Shown: piece after piece, positions 15,336 through 23,678 of the stretch
Layout of the letters: each line of letters begins with the position of its first letter
Numbering within the stretch: the stretch's first letter is position 1
DNA from: Erwinia sp. 198
GTDB lineage: Bacteria > Pseudomonadota > Gammaproteobacteria > Enterobacterales > Enterobacteriaceae
Length of the DNA stretch: 64,000 nt
Direction: 5' to 3'
NCBI RefSeq assembly: GCF_003937915.1
Contig: NZ_RHUM01000002.1
Location: 124,001 to 188,000 of the forward strand
Position numbers and translations under genes: made by a program
The notes under the pieces: generated by a model
The model's input: only the letters and a program-made list of their open reading frames with translations
Databases searched by the model: none
Told to the model about the DNA's origin: nothing

Positions 15336-18319
15336 TGATGCTGGCGACCGCAGATTTTAAACCGAACATGACGCTGATTCAGAACAGCGGCATCCAGTTC
15401 CTGGATTTTGCCCTGACGCCGGATCCGGAAAACGATTTGCCGGGCAAATTTGTCCGCCAGACGGCCAACGGCCCGCTGCTGCGTCTGAACTTTAACGCAC
15501 AGAGCGGCAAATATTTGCTGCCGATCGCGGTGGGCGGTATGCCGGAAGTGGTGAAGCCCGAGTTCAGTTTCCCGCTGGCGCAGTCGCTGGCGCTGCTGGA
15601 CGGCGTGTGGCTGCCGCTGCCTTTCTTTCGCTTTAATCCGCCCCGTACTTTTATCGGCGGGCCTGATAACTGGGCGCGGGTGCAGATCGTCGCGCTGGAG
15701 AAACCCGATCAAAACGGCAAGACGCACCGTATCTGCCTGGCTTTTGAAACCCGCACCTGGCCGGAAGGCGAAGACGAGTCGCTGGCGCTGGTGGAGAGCG
15801 ATGTCAAAAACGGCGTCAGCTTCGCGCTGGCTTACCGTAGCAACGAGCTGGGCGAGTTTCTGGATCATACCTGGATCGACGGCTGGCTGCGTGAGGTGTT
15901 CAGTCAGCAGGCTGCCGCCGTCGAGCAACGTCCACAGGTTAATATCCGCACCGCGCTGCGTGAATTCGAATATCAGGCCCATTACCTGAATATCCTGCAT
16001 ATGCTTGGCCACCAGCTGGCGCTGCCGGAGCTGAAGATCAGCGCCGCCACGTTACAGGAGCCGGCCATCCCGGTCGATTTGATCCTGGACGTCGGTAACT
16101 CGCATACCTGCGGCATTATGGTGGAAGATCACGTTGACGATCATCACGGCCTCAAGCACACCTATGAGCTGCATCTGCGGGATCTGGGCACGCCGCACCG
16201 CGTCTATAACGAGCTGTTTGAGAGCCGCGTTGAATTTGCCCAGGCCAGCTTCGGCAAGCAGAACTTCTCAATGGAAAGCGGACGCGATGACGCCTTTATC
16301 TGGCCTTCGATTACCCGCGTAGGCCGCGAGGCGAGCAACCTGGCGCTGCAGCGTTTGGGCACGGAAGGTGCAACCGGCATTTCCAGCCCGCGCCGCTATC
16401 TCTGGGATGAGGATGCCTATACGCCGGGCTGGCGCTTTAGCCGCACGCCGGGCAACGCCGCGCTGGAGCCGCTGGCAACCGCCGCGCCGCTGACCAATCT
16501 GGTTAATGACGAAGGCGAGCCGCTGTTCAGCCAGCCGCTGGAAGAGCGCCTGCCGGTCTTTACGCCGCAGTACAGCCGCAGCTCTGTCATGACGTTTATG
16601 CTTGGCGAACTGCTGGCGCAGGCGCTGCTGCAAATGAACAGCCCGGCGCAGCGCCAGAAGATGCTGCACAGCAGCGCGCCGCGCCAGCTGCGTAATATTA
16701 TTCTGACGCTGCCTTCCGCCATGCCTAAACCGGAGCGCGAGATCTTCCGCCGTCGGATGCAGGAAGCGATCGCGCTGATCTGGAAAGCGATGGGCTGGCA
16801 TCCGGCCGACGACGATTTTACCAGTGCCAAAGACAAGGCGAAAAGCAGCGTGCCGGTGCCGGACGTACAGATGGAATGGGATGAAGCGACCTGCGGCCAG
16901 ATGGTTTATCTCTATAACGAAACGCAGGTGAACTTCGGTGGCCGCGCCGAGGCGTTCTTTGTCAGCATGGCGCGTCCCGATCGCGTCCGCGCGCCCGACG
17001 AGCCGGTGGGCAAAACGCTGCGTATCGCCTCTATCGATATCGGCGGCGGCACCACCGATCTGGCGATCACCCAGTATCGCCTGGATGACGGCGTTGGCAA
17101 CAACGTGAAGATTATGCCGCGCCTGCTGTTCCGCGAAGGCTTTAAACAGGCCGGAGACGATATTCTGCTGGATGTGATCCAGCTTTATGTACTGCCTGCC
17201 CTGCAGCACGCGTTCAAAGAAGCCGGTATGGTGAACCCGGAAGGCGTAATGACGCGGCTGTTCGGCCATGAAGGTCGGCTGGACGGACATTCCACGCTGC
17301 GTCAGCAGGTTACGCTGCAAATTTTCATTCCGGTGGGCCAGGCGATTCTGGAAGCCTATGAGAAATTCGATCCGTTGGAGCTGAATGCGGAGCTGGACGC
17401 GCGCTTTGGCGAGCTGCTGGCCCAGCCACCCACGCAAAAGCTGCTTGACTATATCAACCGTGAGATCCAGCGCGAGTTGCCGAACGAGGCGGAAGCTTTC
17501 GATCTGCTGCGCGTGCCGCTGGTAGTCAGGCTGAGCAAGCTTCATGCAGAATTCCTGTCGCCGCGCATGAATATTACCCAGAGCCTGCGCTCGATGTCAG
17601 AAGTGGTCGCCGTGTACGACTGCGACGTGCTGCTGCTGACGGGACGCCCTTCGCGCTTCCCTGGCGTGCAGGCGCTGTTCCGTCATCTTCAGCCGCTGCC
17701 GGTAAGCCGTATTCTGTCACTGGACGGCTACCACACTAACGACTGGTATCCCTTTAACAAGCAGGGCCGGATTGAGAATCCGAAATCCACGGCGGCGGTC
17801 GGGGCTATGCTGTGCCTGCTGTCGCTGGATTTAAGGCTGGCGAACTTCTGGTTTAAGGCGGGCGATTTTCAGCCGTACTCCACCATTCGTTATTTGGGCA
17901 TGCTGGACGGTAACGGCAGCCTGAGCGCCGAGAACGTCTGGTATGCCGATATCGATCTGGATGACGATAATTTCCGGCTCGACCCACGCGAACGTTTTCA
18001 GGTTCGCGGCGCGCTGACGCTGGGATTCCGGCAGCTGGATAACGATCGCTGGCCCGCTTCGCCGCTTTACACCCTGTCGATCGCCGATCCACAGCTGGCG
18101 CGCAGCGTAGCAGGCGACAAGGTGTTGAAGATCAAGCTGGCGGTGGCGGAGACCAAAGGCGAATTCGGCCCGGAAAGATTTGCTATTGCCGAGGCAACGC
18201 TGGACGACGGCAGCCGCGTGCCGCTGGAACATCTGCGGCTCAGGCTGAATACGCTGGCCAGCAGCGGCTCAGGATTAACCCATTACTGGATTGACAGTGG
18301 GAGCGTATATAAAAAATGA
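15335..18319 (+). CDS. srfB: SrfB, actin/Hsp70-fold ATPase candidate
   Basis: 994 residues, the usual length for SrfB. The three signatures of the actin/Hsp70 ATPase fold appear in order. The phosphate-1 loop LILDVGNSHTCG lies near residue 249, the phosphate-2 loop IASIDIGGGTTDLAIT near 564, and an adenosine-type motif LLLTGRPSRFPGVQALF near 767 recalls the 'GGxSRxPxV' of Hsp70. Hence nucleotide-driven conformational change is inferred. A 240-residue N-terminal region precedes the first loop. ATG 15335 overlaps the srfA stop (a second ATG is at 15338), and the 3' end overlaps srfC by ATGA. No signal peptide, so cytosolic. Substrate and partner unknown, though SrfC is the obvious candidate. 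Confidence 0.88.
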   Translation: MMLATADFKPNMTLIQNSGIQFLDFALTPDPENDLPGKFVRQTANGPLLRLNFNAQSGKYLLPIAVGGMPEVVKPEFSFPLAQSLALLDGVWLPLPFFRFNPPRTFIGGPDNWARVQIVALEKPDQNGKTHRICLAFETRTWPEGEDESLALVESDVKNGVSFALAYRSNELGEFLDHTWIDGWLREVFSQQAAAVEQRPQVNIRTALREFEYQAHYLNILHMLGHQLALPELKISAATLQEPAIPVDLILDVGNSHTCGIMVEDHVDDHHGLKHTYELHLRDLGTPHRVYNELFESRVEFAQASFGKQNFSMESGRDDAFIWPSITRVGREASNLALQRLGTEGATGISSPRRYLWDEDAYTPGWRFSRTPGNAALEPLATAAPLTNLVNDEGEPLFSQPLEERLPVFTPQYSRSSVMTFMLGELLAQALLQMNSPAQRQKMLHSSAPRQLRNIILTLPSAMPKPEREIFRRRMQEAIALIWKAMGWHPADDDFTSAKDKAKSSVPVPDVQMEWDEATCGQMVYLYNETQVNFGGRAEAFFVSMARPDRVRAPDEPVGKTLRIASIDIGGGTTDLAITQYRLDDGVGNNVKIMPRLLFREGFKQAGDDILLDVIQLYVLPALQHAFKEAGMVNPEGVMTRLFGHEGRLDGHSTLRQQVTLQIFIPVGQAILEAYEKFDPLELNAELDARFGELLAQPPTQKLLDYINREIQRELPNEAEAFDLLRVPLVVRLSKLHAEFLSPRMNITQSLRSMSEVVAVYDCDVLLLTGRPSRFPGVQALFRHLQPLPVSRILSLDGYHTNDWYPFNKQGRIENPKSTAAVGAMLCLLSLDLRLANFWFKAGDFQPYSTIRYLGMLDGNGSLSAENVWYADIDLDDDNFRLDPRERFQVRGALTLGFRQLDNDRWPASPLYTLSIADPQLARSVAGDKVLKIKLAVAETKGEFGPERFAIAEATLDDGSRVPLEHLRLRLNTLASSGSGLTHYWIDSGSVYKK

Positions 18320-20697
18320 AAGCGTTGACGCCTAAGCCATCGGGGCAGTTCGGCAAAAAACTGGAAAACGTGACCAGGGGGATCGATCGCGCGCTGATTT
18401 GGCTGGAAAGCGCCCGTACCACCGCCCCACGTCTTAATATGGAAGCGGATCGCCTTGGCGTCCGGCTACGGCATCAGCACAACAAAGCAACCCGGCTGAA
18501 TGAGGCTGCGAGCAAAGAGTGCGCGGTCGGCTTTTTTGGCCTTGCGCAGGCGGGCAAAGCCTGGCTGATCGCCGCCCTGGCCGCCAGTGAAAAAGGCCGG
18601 ATGGAGCTGGCGCTGGGCAATACCACCTTTGACTATGCGCAGCTTAATCCGCAGCAGCAGAGCGCCACAATGGTCATGCGCTTCAGCGGCCGGCAGACCA
18701 GCACCGATAACGAATGGCCGGTGCAGCTGTCGCTGATGAGCGAAGAAGAGATCGCCGGGGTGCTGGCACAAATCTGGGCCAAACGCAGCGGCAGCGAAAC
18801 CGTCGCGCTGGACGAGCAGCAGATTGCCGAGCGCATGAAAAGCGTCGCCGTTTATCGCCAGGCGCAGAGCGTGGAAGGCATGAGCAGTAATAACGTGGTG
18901 GCACTGTGGCATCGGCTGAACGCCGCCCAGATTTGCCGCAGTAAGGCGCTGGAAAGCCATTTCTGGCCGCAGGCCGTAGAGCTGGCGCCGATGCTGGGCG
19001 TGGACGATCGTGCCCGTCTCTTTTCCCTGCTGTGGAATGAAGATCGCGATCTTTCCGCGCTTTATCGCCAGCTGGCGCACGTGCTGCATCATCTTTCCGG
19101 CGCGCGGCGCGTGCTGGCGCCCATCAGCACGGTGGACGATCCCGGCCTGAGCGTATTAAACAGCAGCGGCCTGCGCTATTTTAACGCCTCATCGGATCGC
19201 GTTATTCAGGTGGTGCCGCAGCATAACGGGCGCAGCCTGAGGCCGGTTAACCTTGCGCTGGGCGAGCTGAACCTGCTGAGCCGCGAAGTGCTGCTGCCGT
19301 TCTACAGCGCACCGCGTGAAAGCCTGTTTGAACAGGTCGACCTGCTGGACTTTCCCGGTTTTGAGGAGCCGTCGCTTCTGCCGGATGACAGTGCACACGA
19401 GCTGGCGTTGGCCTTTACCGTCGCCAAGCGTCCTTTCCTGTTAACCCGCGCTGCAGAGCGGCAGGACGTCGATTTGCTGATGGTCTGTAACGCTTCCAGC
19501 CAGCGCGCGGATACCCGCATCGTGGGCCGCGTGCTGGACAACTGGGTGAAGCAGACCCAGGGCCAGCCGCACAGCGGCCGTAAACCTGCGCTAATCTGGG
19601 CGCTGACGCCTTTTGACCAGCGTATTACGCACGGTCAGCACCACGACGCTGCCGTACAGCGCTACGTGGGCAATCCCGGCGACGCCTGGGGCACCATGTT
19701 GACGATGGATGACAAGGGTGTGAAGCGAATGGCGGGCTGGCTGACCAGCGAAGTCAGCCGCGAAAACAAAATGGCGCGCTTACAGGAACAGCTTAGCGAG
19801 ATCCGTCGTGAGCTGAGCGATAACCTGTTGGGCCGCTGGTATCTTGCGGCGGAAAAAGAGGAGCCGGAGGCTCGCCTGCACGTTGCCGAAACGCTGCTAA
19901 AGGCGTTGCAAACCAGGACCGGCGTGCACGGCGAGCTGCTGGAGCGGCTGCTGCCAACGCGCGAAACGCTGCGTCACCTGTTTATGCAGCAGCAACACCC
20001 CGCCGAGCGCCGCAGCAACGAAGAATACGCCCTGACGGAAGAAGATCCTTTTGGCATCGGGATGAGTATCGATCTGTTGAGCAACGATCCTTTACCGCTG
20101 CCGCTGGATGCGCAGCAAACGGGTGAGGAGAGCGAAGCGGAGAATGGCTTTGCGCAGCAGGTCTACCGTTACTGGATCAACCTGCTGGGACAGCTTCCTG
20201 AACAGGACGCGCTGCTGGAGCTGCTGGGGGTGACGCGCCCCACGCTGGAGATGCTGACAGAAGAGCTGACCACGGCCAGTATTCGTCTGGATATTGAGGG
20301 CGCGCTGGTGAAAATCCTGACGGATAAAGATGCGGCGAATACCCCGGCCGAGATGCTGGCCGATCGCCAGGTCTCCCGCGCGCTGAGCGTGCTGGGCGAT
20401 TTCGTCGCCTGGCTGGGCTTTCAGCATCTGCCAGAGGCGGCGCGCCCCGACAGTAAAATCAACCGTGGTCAGAAGATTTTCGCCCGTCCGGAAACCCAGG
20501 CCGCCAGCCTGGGGCCGGGCCAGCGGCTGACAAAGCTGGCGCTGAAGCCTAATAACCATGCCGCCTACTATATCTATGACTGGCTGGTAGGGCTGAATGA
20601 AACCATTCTGCTGAACGCCGGTTACTCCGCCGCTCGGGAGATTGACGGCGAGCACCGCGTGCAGCTGGCTGAGATTTTGAAACAGACAGGAAAGTAG
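18316..20697 (+). CDS. srfC: SrfC, GTPase-like component with an incomplete P-loop
   Basis: 793 residues, ATGA-overlapping with srfB. The N-terminal half looks like a dynamin/TRAFAC-type GTPase. A Walker-A-like FFGLAQAGKAWLIAAL begins near residue 72. Canonical GxxxxGK is present, but the next residue is Ala instead of Ser/Thr. A G3-like LLDFPGFEE lies near 343 and a TPFD in the place of the (N/T)KxD motif near 430. The C-terminal half is helical and polar (REELSDNLLGRW-like segments). No signal peptide or clear membrane segment. Possible roles: a membrane-remodelling or effector protein working with SrfB. Reduced Mg-nucleotide binding is inferred from the altered loop. Confidence 0.85.
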   Translation: MKALTPKPSGQFGKKLENVTRGIDRALIWLESARTTAPRLNMEADRLGVRLRHQHNKATRLNEAASKECAVGFFGLAQAGKAWLIAALAASEKGRMELALGNTTFDYAQLNPQQQSATMVMRFSGRQTSTDNEWPVQLSLMSEEEIAGVLAQIWAKRSGSETVALDEQQIAERMKSVAVYRQAQSVEGMSSNNVVALWHRLNAAQICRSKALESHFWPQAVELAPMLGVDDRARLFSLLWNEDRDLSALYRQLAHVLHHLSGARRVLAPISTVDDPGLSVLNSSGLRYFNASSDRVIQVVPQHNGRSLRPVNLALGELNLLSREVLLPFYSAPRESLFEQVDLLDFPGFEEPSLLPDDSAHELALAFTVAKRPFLLTRAAERQDVDLLMVCNASSQRADTRIVGRVLDNWVKQTQGQPHSGRKPALIWALTPFDQRITHGQHHDAAVQRYVGNPGDAWGTMLTMDDKGVKRMAGWLTSEVSRENKMARLQEQLSEIRRELSDNLLGRWYLAAEKEEPEARLHVAETLLKALQTRTGVHGELLERLLPTRETLRHLFMQQQHPAERRSNEEYALTEEDPFGIGMSIDLLSNDPLPLPLDAQQTGEESEAENGFAQQVYRYWINLLGQLPEQDALLELLGVTRPTLEMLTEELTTASIRLDIEGALVKILTDKDAANTPAEMLADRQVSRALSVLGDFVAWLGFQHLPEAARPDSKINRGQKIFARPETQAASLGPGQRLTKLALKPNNHAAYYIYDWLVGLNETILLNAGYSAAREIDGEHRVQLAEILKQTGK

Positions 20698-20705
20698 CAG
20701 GCACG

Positions 20706-20730
20706 GAAGTAGCCGTTGCCGGCTGCTTTA
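20706..20730 (+). terminator. Possible terminator after srfC
   Basis: AAGTAGCCG / CGGCTGCTT forms a 9-bp stem (one G-T pair) with a TTGC loop, then TATTG. The T-run is poor, so confidence is low. It lies between the converging srfC and enhancin-like genes. Confidence 0.4.
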
Positions 20731-20859
20731 TTGCAACGCGGCTTACTTTCAATAAAGGCAAAAAACGCAGAGCACTTTACTCAAGTTCTCTGCGCGTTGC
20801 GCTTTAACAGCAGCCCGAAATGGCTTAATACGCTTCAGGCTGCCTGGCTCAGGCCTGGA

Positions 20860-23307
20860 TTAGATCTCTGTCCATGGACGACCGTCGCCGTCTGCCGCCC
20901 CGGTCGTGCTCTCCAGGCCGGGTTCAGTGCCCTGCCCAATCCACCATTTAGCCAGATAGTTTCGTCCTTTATGAGTCACTCTGTCGCCGCCAACGTAGAC
21001 GCGACTGGCTTCCCACAGCGGATAAAGCGGCGGAGCCGGCACCACCGGTTCTTCAGGCACTTCAGGCACTTCAGGCACTTCAGGCACTTCAGGCACTTCA
21101 GGCACTTCAGGCACTTCAGGCACTTCAGGCACTTCAGGATGGTCCACCAGCTCGTTATACATTGAAAGATATAGATAATATTTTGCGTATAAAGTATCAC
21201 GCAGCGGACGGCTCAGGGCCATAACGGCCAGCCAGAGATCGTCTTTCGCCGCAGCATAATCCGCGGCCCCAACCGCATGGTTAGCGGCAATCGCCAGCGA
21301 AGCGCTTTCCAGTCTTTCGGCCAGATCCGACTCTGGATTGTTATTTAATTTTTCATTTTTCAGGCCGCTGGCCGTAATGACAAAATGATTGGTTTCGCTG
21401 AGGGTGTCGATTATGCCGGATGCTGCGGGCAACAACCGTAAACGAGTAGGTTCACGATGATAAATTTCAATCCGATCTCCGTAAGAGAAAGCAATTTCGT
21501 CGTGAACAATAAGACGGTCGTTACCCAGAAAAGTTCTTTTATAGATTTCTCTGTTACTGCCGTCACGGATCTTAATCTGCGCATAGGTTTGATCCGGGAA
21601 ATACACGTGTGGACTGTTGCCGGCGGCATGAACGCTGAGCAAGCCTTTGCTGTGATCCAGCTCGACGCTGGCAAAAAGAGCGTCACCCAGCCCTAACAGG
21701 TTAAATGCCTGATTAAGTAACGGCGAGGCTATTTTACGCCGGTAGCTGATACGCTGCGCCGACTGCCCGGCTTTAACGATCGGGTAGCCTGGCTGCACAT
21801 CATACTTTTGGCTTTTACCCGTGGGTAAGTGCAGCGTGTAGACGCCAACAGGCAGATCCTCCAGCAGCATTTCCTGCCGGTCAATTTTGGCCTGACGTAC
21901 GACCGTTGCGCCATCAAGCAGCGTCAGGGTTTCATTTTCAATCTGACGGAAGTCATCGATATCCAGCGTCAGACTGACGCTGCCCGTCAGGCCGGTTATT
22001 TTCAATTGCTGAACATCCACCAGCGCGAGTGGGCTATGCAAGTCGAGCTGCTGCTGCAACGCCGTCAGCCGTCCCTCTTCCACCAGCTGATTTAAAGGAT
22101 AGACCGCCTTGCCCTGGCAAAACAGATTGCTGTCGCGCTGCTGGCGAGTGAGTGGCGCGCCAACCAGCTGCATAAAAGGTGTAACGTCAATTTTAGCGCC
22201 CGCTTCGGCAAAGCTAACGGAAAGCATATCCAGCAGCGAATGTGCTTCAGCAATAAAGCCACTGCGGTTGCTGAGCTGACGGTAGTGCTGATTAAAACGG
22301 GTAAAGGCTTCCATTCCCGCCTTGTTGACCATCTGCATCATAAAGTAGAGCTTCGAGCGCAGATCCCACTGATTTACTGGCGTACCGTTACGCACAAAAT
22401 CATTAATAATCTTTTCAACGGCGGCCTGTCTGCCATAGTCGTACAGCCAGCCCTGCTGGTACTGTCTGTCGCCCATCGTCACATTTTGATAGCAGGCACA
22501 GTAGATATTGTTCCAGACCTCACGCACATCGATAAATCTGTCCGACATAAATTTGCCTTCATAACCATGGGCAATTTCGTGCAGGCAGCCCCAGCCGGGC
22601 TCTTTACTGAACAGCCAGAAGTCGCTAACGGTTGGGCTGGTTTCGGCGGTCCAGCGATCGCTGTAATAAGCCGCGCCCGGGCCGCTTTTGTCCGCTTTGA
22701 TAAAGTAACGGTTGCGGATATTACGATCGGTAACAACAGGCGTCTGGAACGAAAGGCCGATAAGCGTGTTATAAAAATCAAAGATATTTTTGTAGCCTTC
22801 TAATAAACGGTCGACGCTATTTTGCGCGTGGAGCGTACGCAGCCTTTGTTTATCAGCCGCCGGGATTAAAATATTAACAAACTCGCTGGTGATTAATGCA
22901 AACTCAGCGTTCTGGCTGTCCCAGAGATGAAAGAAAGCGCTTTCGCTACCGCCTTGCTCATAGACAGGAAGCGCTGTAGCCATATCGTCATATTCATATT
23001 CCACAACGACCGTGGAAAGCTCATAAGGGGTATCAATAAAAGGCACAGAGGGCGCGCTGGCACTTAACGTAACCCAGGCGGATCCAACGCCGACAGAAGC
23101 TTCAGTTTGATCATTATTATTCAGTAAACGCAGCGTCAATGAGCCGTTATTGGGCGATAGCTGGCGGACTTTAATCGATCGCCCCGCAGGCAGGATAATT
23201 CCCAGATGCTGACGATCGTGATTGATCCCCTTGCTCAGACCGGCCGCATCCATCCATTGCGGCCTTTCCAGGGAATATATGCTTTTTACTTTACTCAGGG
23301 TTGTCAT
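20860..23307 (-). CDS. Enhancin-like zinc metalloprotease (M60 type) with C-terminal chitin-binding domain
   Basis: 815 residues. Zinc-protease motif HEIAH at residues 243-247, with Glu262 (in REVW) as the likely third ligand, fits the gluzincin enhancin/M60 group. Those enzymes cleave mucins, including insect intestinal mucin in the peritrophic matrix. The region around 440-660 (DVQPGYPIVKAGQ, SPHVYFPDQTYAQIKIRDG) resembles the mucin/carbohydrate-binding module found beside enhancin domains. Then comes a Pro-Glu-Val linker of nine exact repeats (about residues 724-752). The last 50 residues (YPLWEASRVYVGGDRVTHKG, AKWW) form a CBM5/12 chitin-binding domain. No Sec signal peptide is visible. 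Convergent with srfC, AT-rich promoter region. Confidence 0.85.
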   Translation of the reverse strand: MTTLSKVKSIYSLERPQWMDAAGLSKGINHDRQHLGIILPAGRSIKVRQLSPNNGSLTLRLLNNNDQTEASVGVGSAWVTLSASAPSVPFIDTPYELSTVVVEYEYDDMATALPVYEQGGSESAFFHLWDSQNAEFALITSEFVNILIPAADKQRLRTLHAQNSVDRLLEGYKNIFDFYNTLIGLSFQTPVVTDRNIRNRYFIKADKSGPGAAYYSDRWTAETSPTVSDFWLFSKEPGWGCLHEIAHGYEGKFMSDRFIDVREVWNNIYCACYQNVTMGDRQYQQGWLYDYGRQAAVEKIINDFVRNGTPVNQWDLRSKLYFMMQMVNKAGMEAFTRFNQHYRQLSNRSGFIAEAHSLLDMLSVSFAEAGAKIDVTPFMQLVGAPLTRQQRDSNLFCQGKAVYPLNQLVEEGRLTALQQQLDLHSPLALVDVQQLKITGLTGSVSLTLDIDDFRQIENETLTLLDGATVVRQAKIDRQEMLLEDLPVGVYTLHLPTGKSQKYDVQPGYPIVKAGQSAQRISYRRKIASPLLNQAFNLLGLGDALFASVELDHSKGLLSVHAAGNSPHVYFPDQTYAQIKIRDGSNREIYKRTFLGNDRLIVHDEIAFSYGDRIEIYHREPTRLRLLPAASGIIDTLSETNHFVITASGLKNEKLNNNPESDLAERLESASLAIAANHAVGAADYAAAKDDLWLAVMALSRPLRDTLYAKYYLYLSMYNELVDHPEVPEVPEVPEVPEVPEVPEVPEVPEVPEEPVVPAPPLYPLWEASRVYVGGDRVTHKGRNYLAKWWIGQGTEPGLESTTGAADGDGRPWTEI
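21052..21138. repeat. Perfect 9-bp tandem repeat inside the enhancin-like gene
   Basis: TTCAGGCAC is repeated nine times without a mismatch (21052-21132), plus six bases of a tenth copy. On the coding strand each unit encodes Glu-Val-Pro, so any copy-number change keeps the frame and only alters linker length. Confidence 0.95.
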
Positions 23308-23641
23308 GATTATTCTCTTCTCAGGTTTCAGGTAAGAAGAAAGATATCAGGCAAGCGCCATCGTCAGGCGGTAATTATTGACAGCAGGCAATTATAAAAT
23401 GGAGGGAAAAATATTTTCCTGACTAACAAAAGGGTAAACGCCACAAAGAAAACAATAGCAAAATAAAAATATACTGCTGAATTAACAATAAAACCTCCCG
23501 CCATTAACCCTGCCGATAAATAATTGCTTTTTTTTAATAGAGAAACGATGGTTATTTAACAGCATACTCTGTTGCAAAAATAGCAGAAAAAAAAGGAACC
23601 TTGGGCAGGTCTCCCGCATGTTAATTTATTAGAGAGAGAAT
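23308..23641. other. AT-rich intergenic stretch upstream of the enhancin-like gene
   Basis: About 330 bases, markedly richer in A/T than the flanking genes. It must hold the minus-strand promoter of the protease. I see poly-A/T runs but no clear -35/-10 pair, no open frame of note and no mobile-element ends. A plus-strand GCCGATAA at 23512 is not followed by a plus-strand gene. Confidence 0.6.
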
Positions 23642-23666
23642 GCGACAGCAGCCGGGCTGCCGTCGC
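23642..23666 (-). terminator. Hairpin after the 4HB-type chemoreceptor gene
   Basis: GCGACAGCAGC / GCTGCCGTCGC (11 bp, one mismatch) with a 3-base loop lies just after the stop on the minus strand. The following bases (ATTCTCTCTC) are only moderately T-rich. Confidence 0.5.
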
Positions 23667-23678
23667 GTTTCTGTGGCG

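Noticed and set aside
16268-17545. Long antisense frame opposite srfB (similar ones at 5338-6372, 31605-32774 and 43738-44994)
   Set aside because: These arise from GC-rich codon bias opposite clearly conserved genes; their composition is Arg/Gln/His-rich and shows no family features.
21052-21138. Regular repeat array considered as CRISPR
   Set aside because: Units are 9 bp with no spacers and lie inside a coding frame.
20716-21165. An open plus-strand frame with a long His-Phe-Arg repeat opposite the enhancin-like gene
   Set aside because: It is the antisense reading of the 9-bp array that encodes Glu-Val-Pro on the other strand; the frame has no ribosome site or domain.
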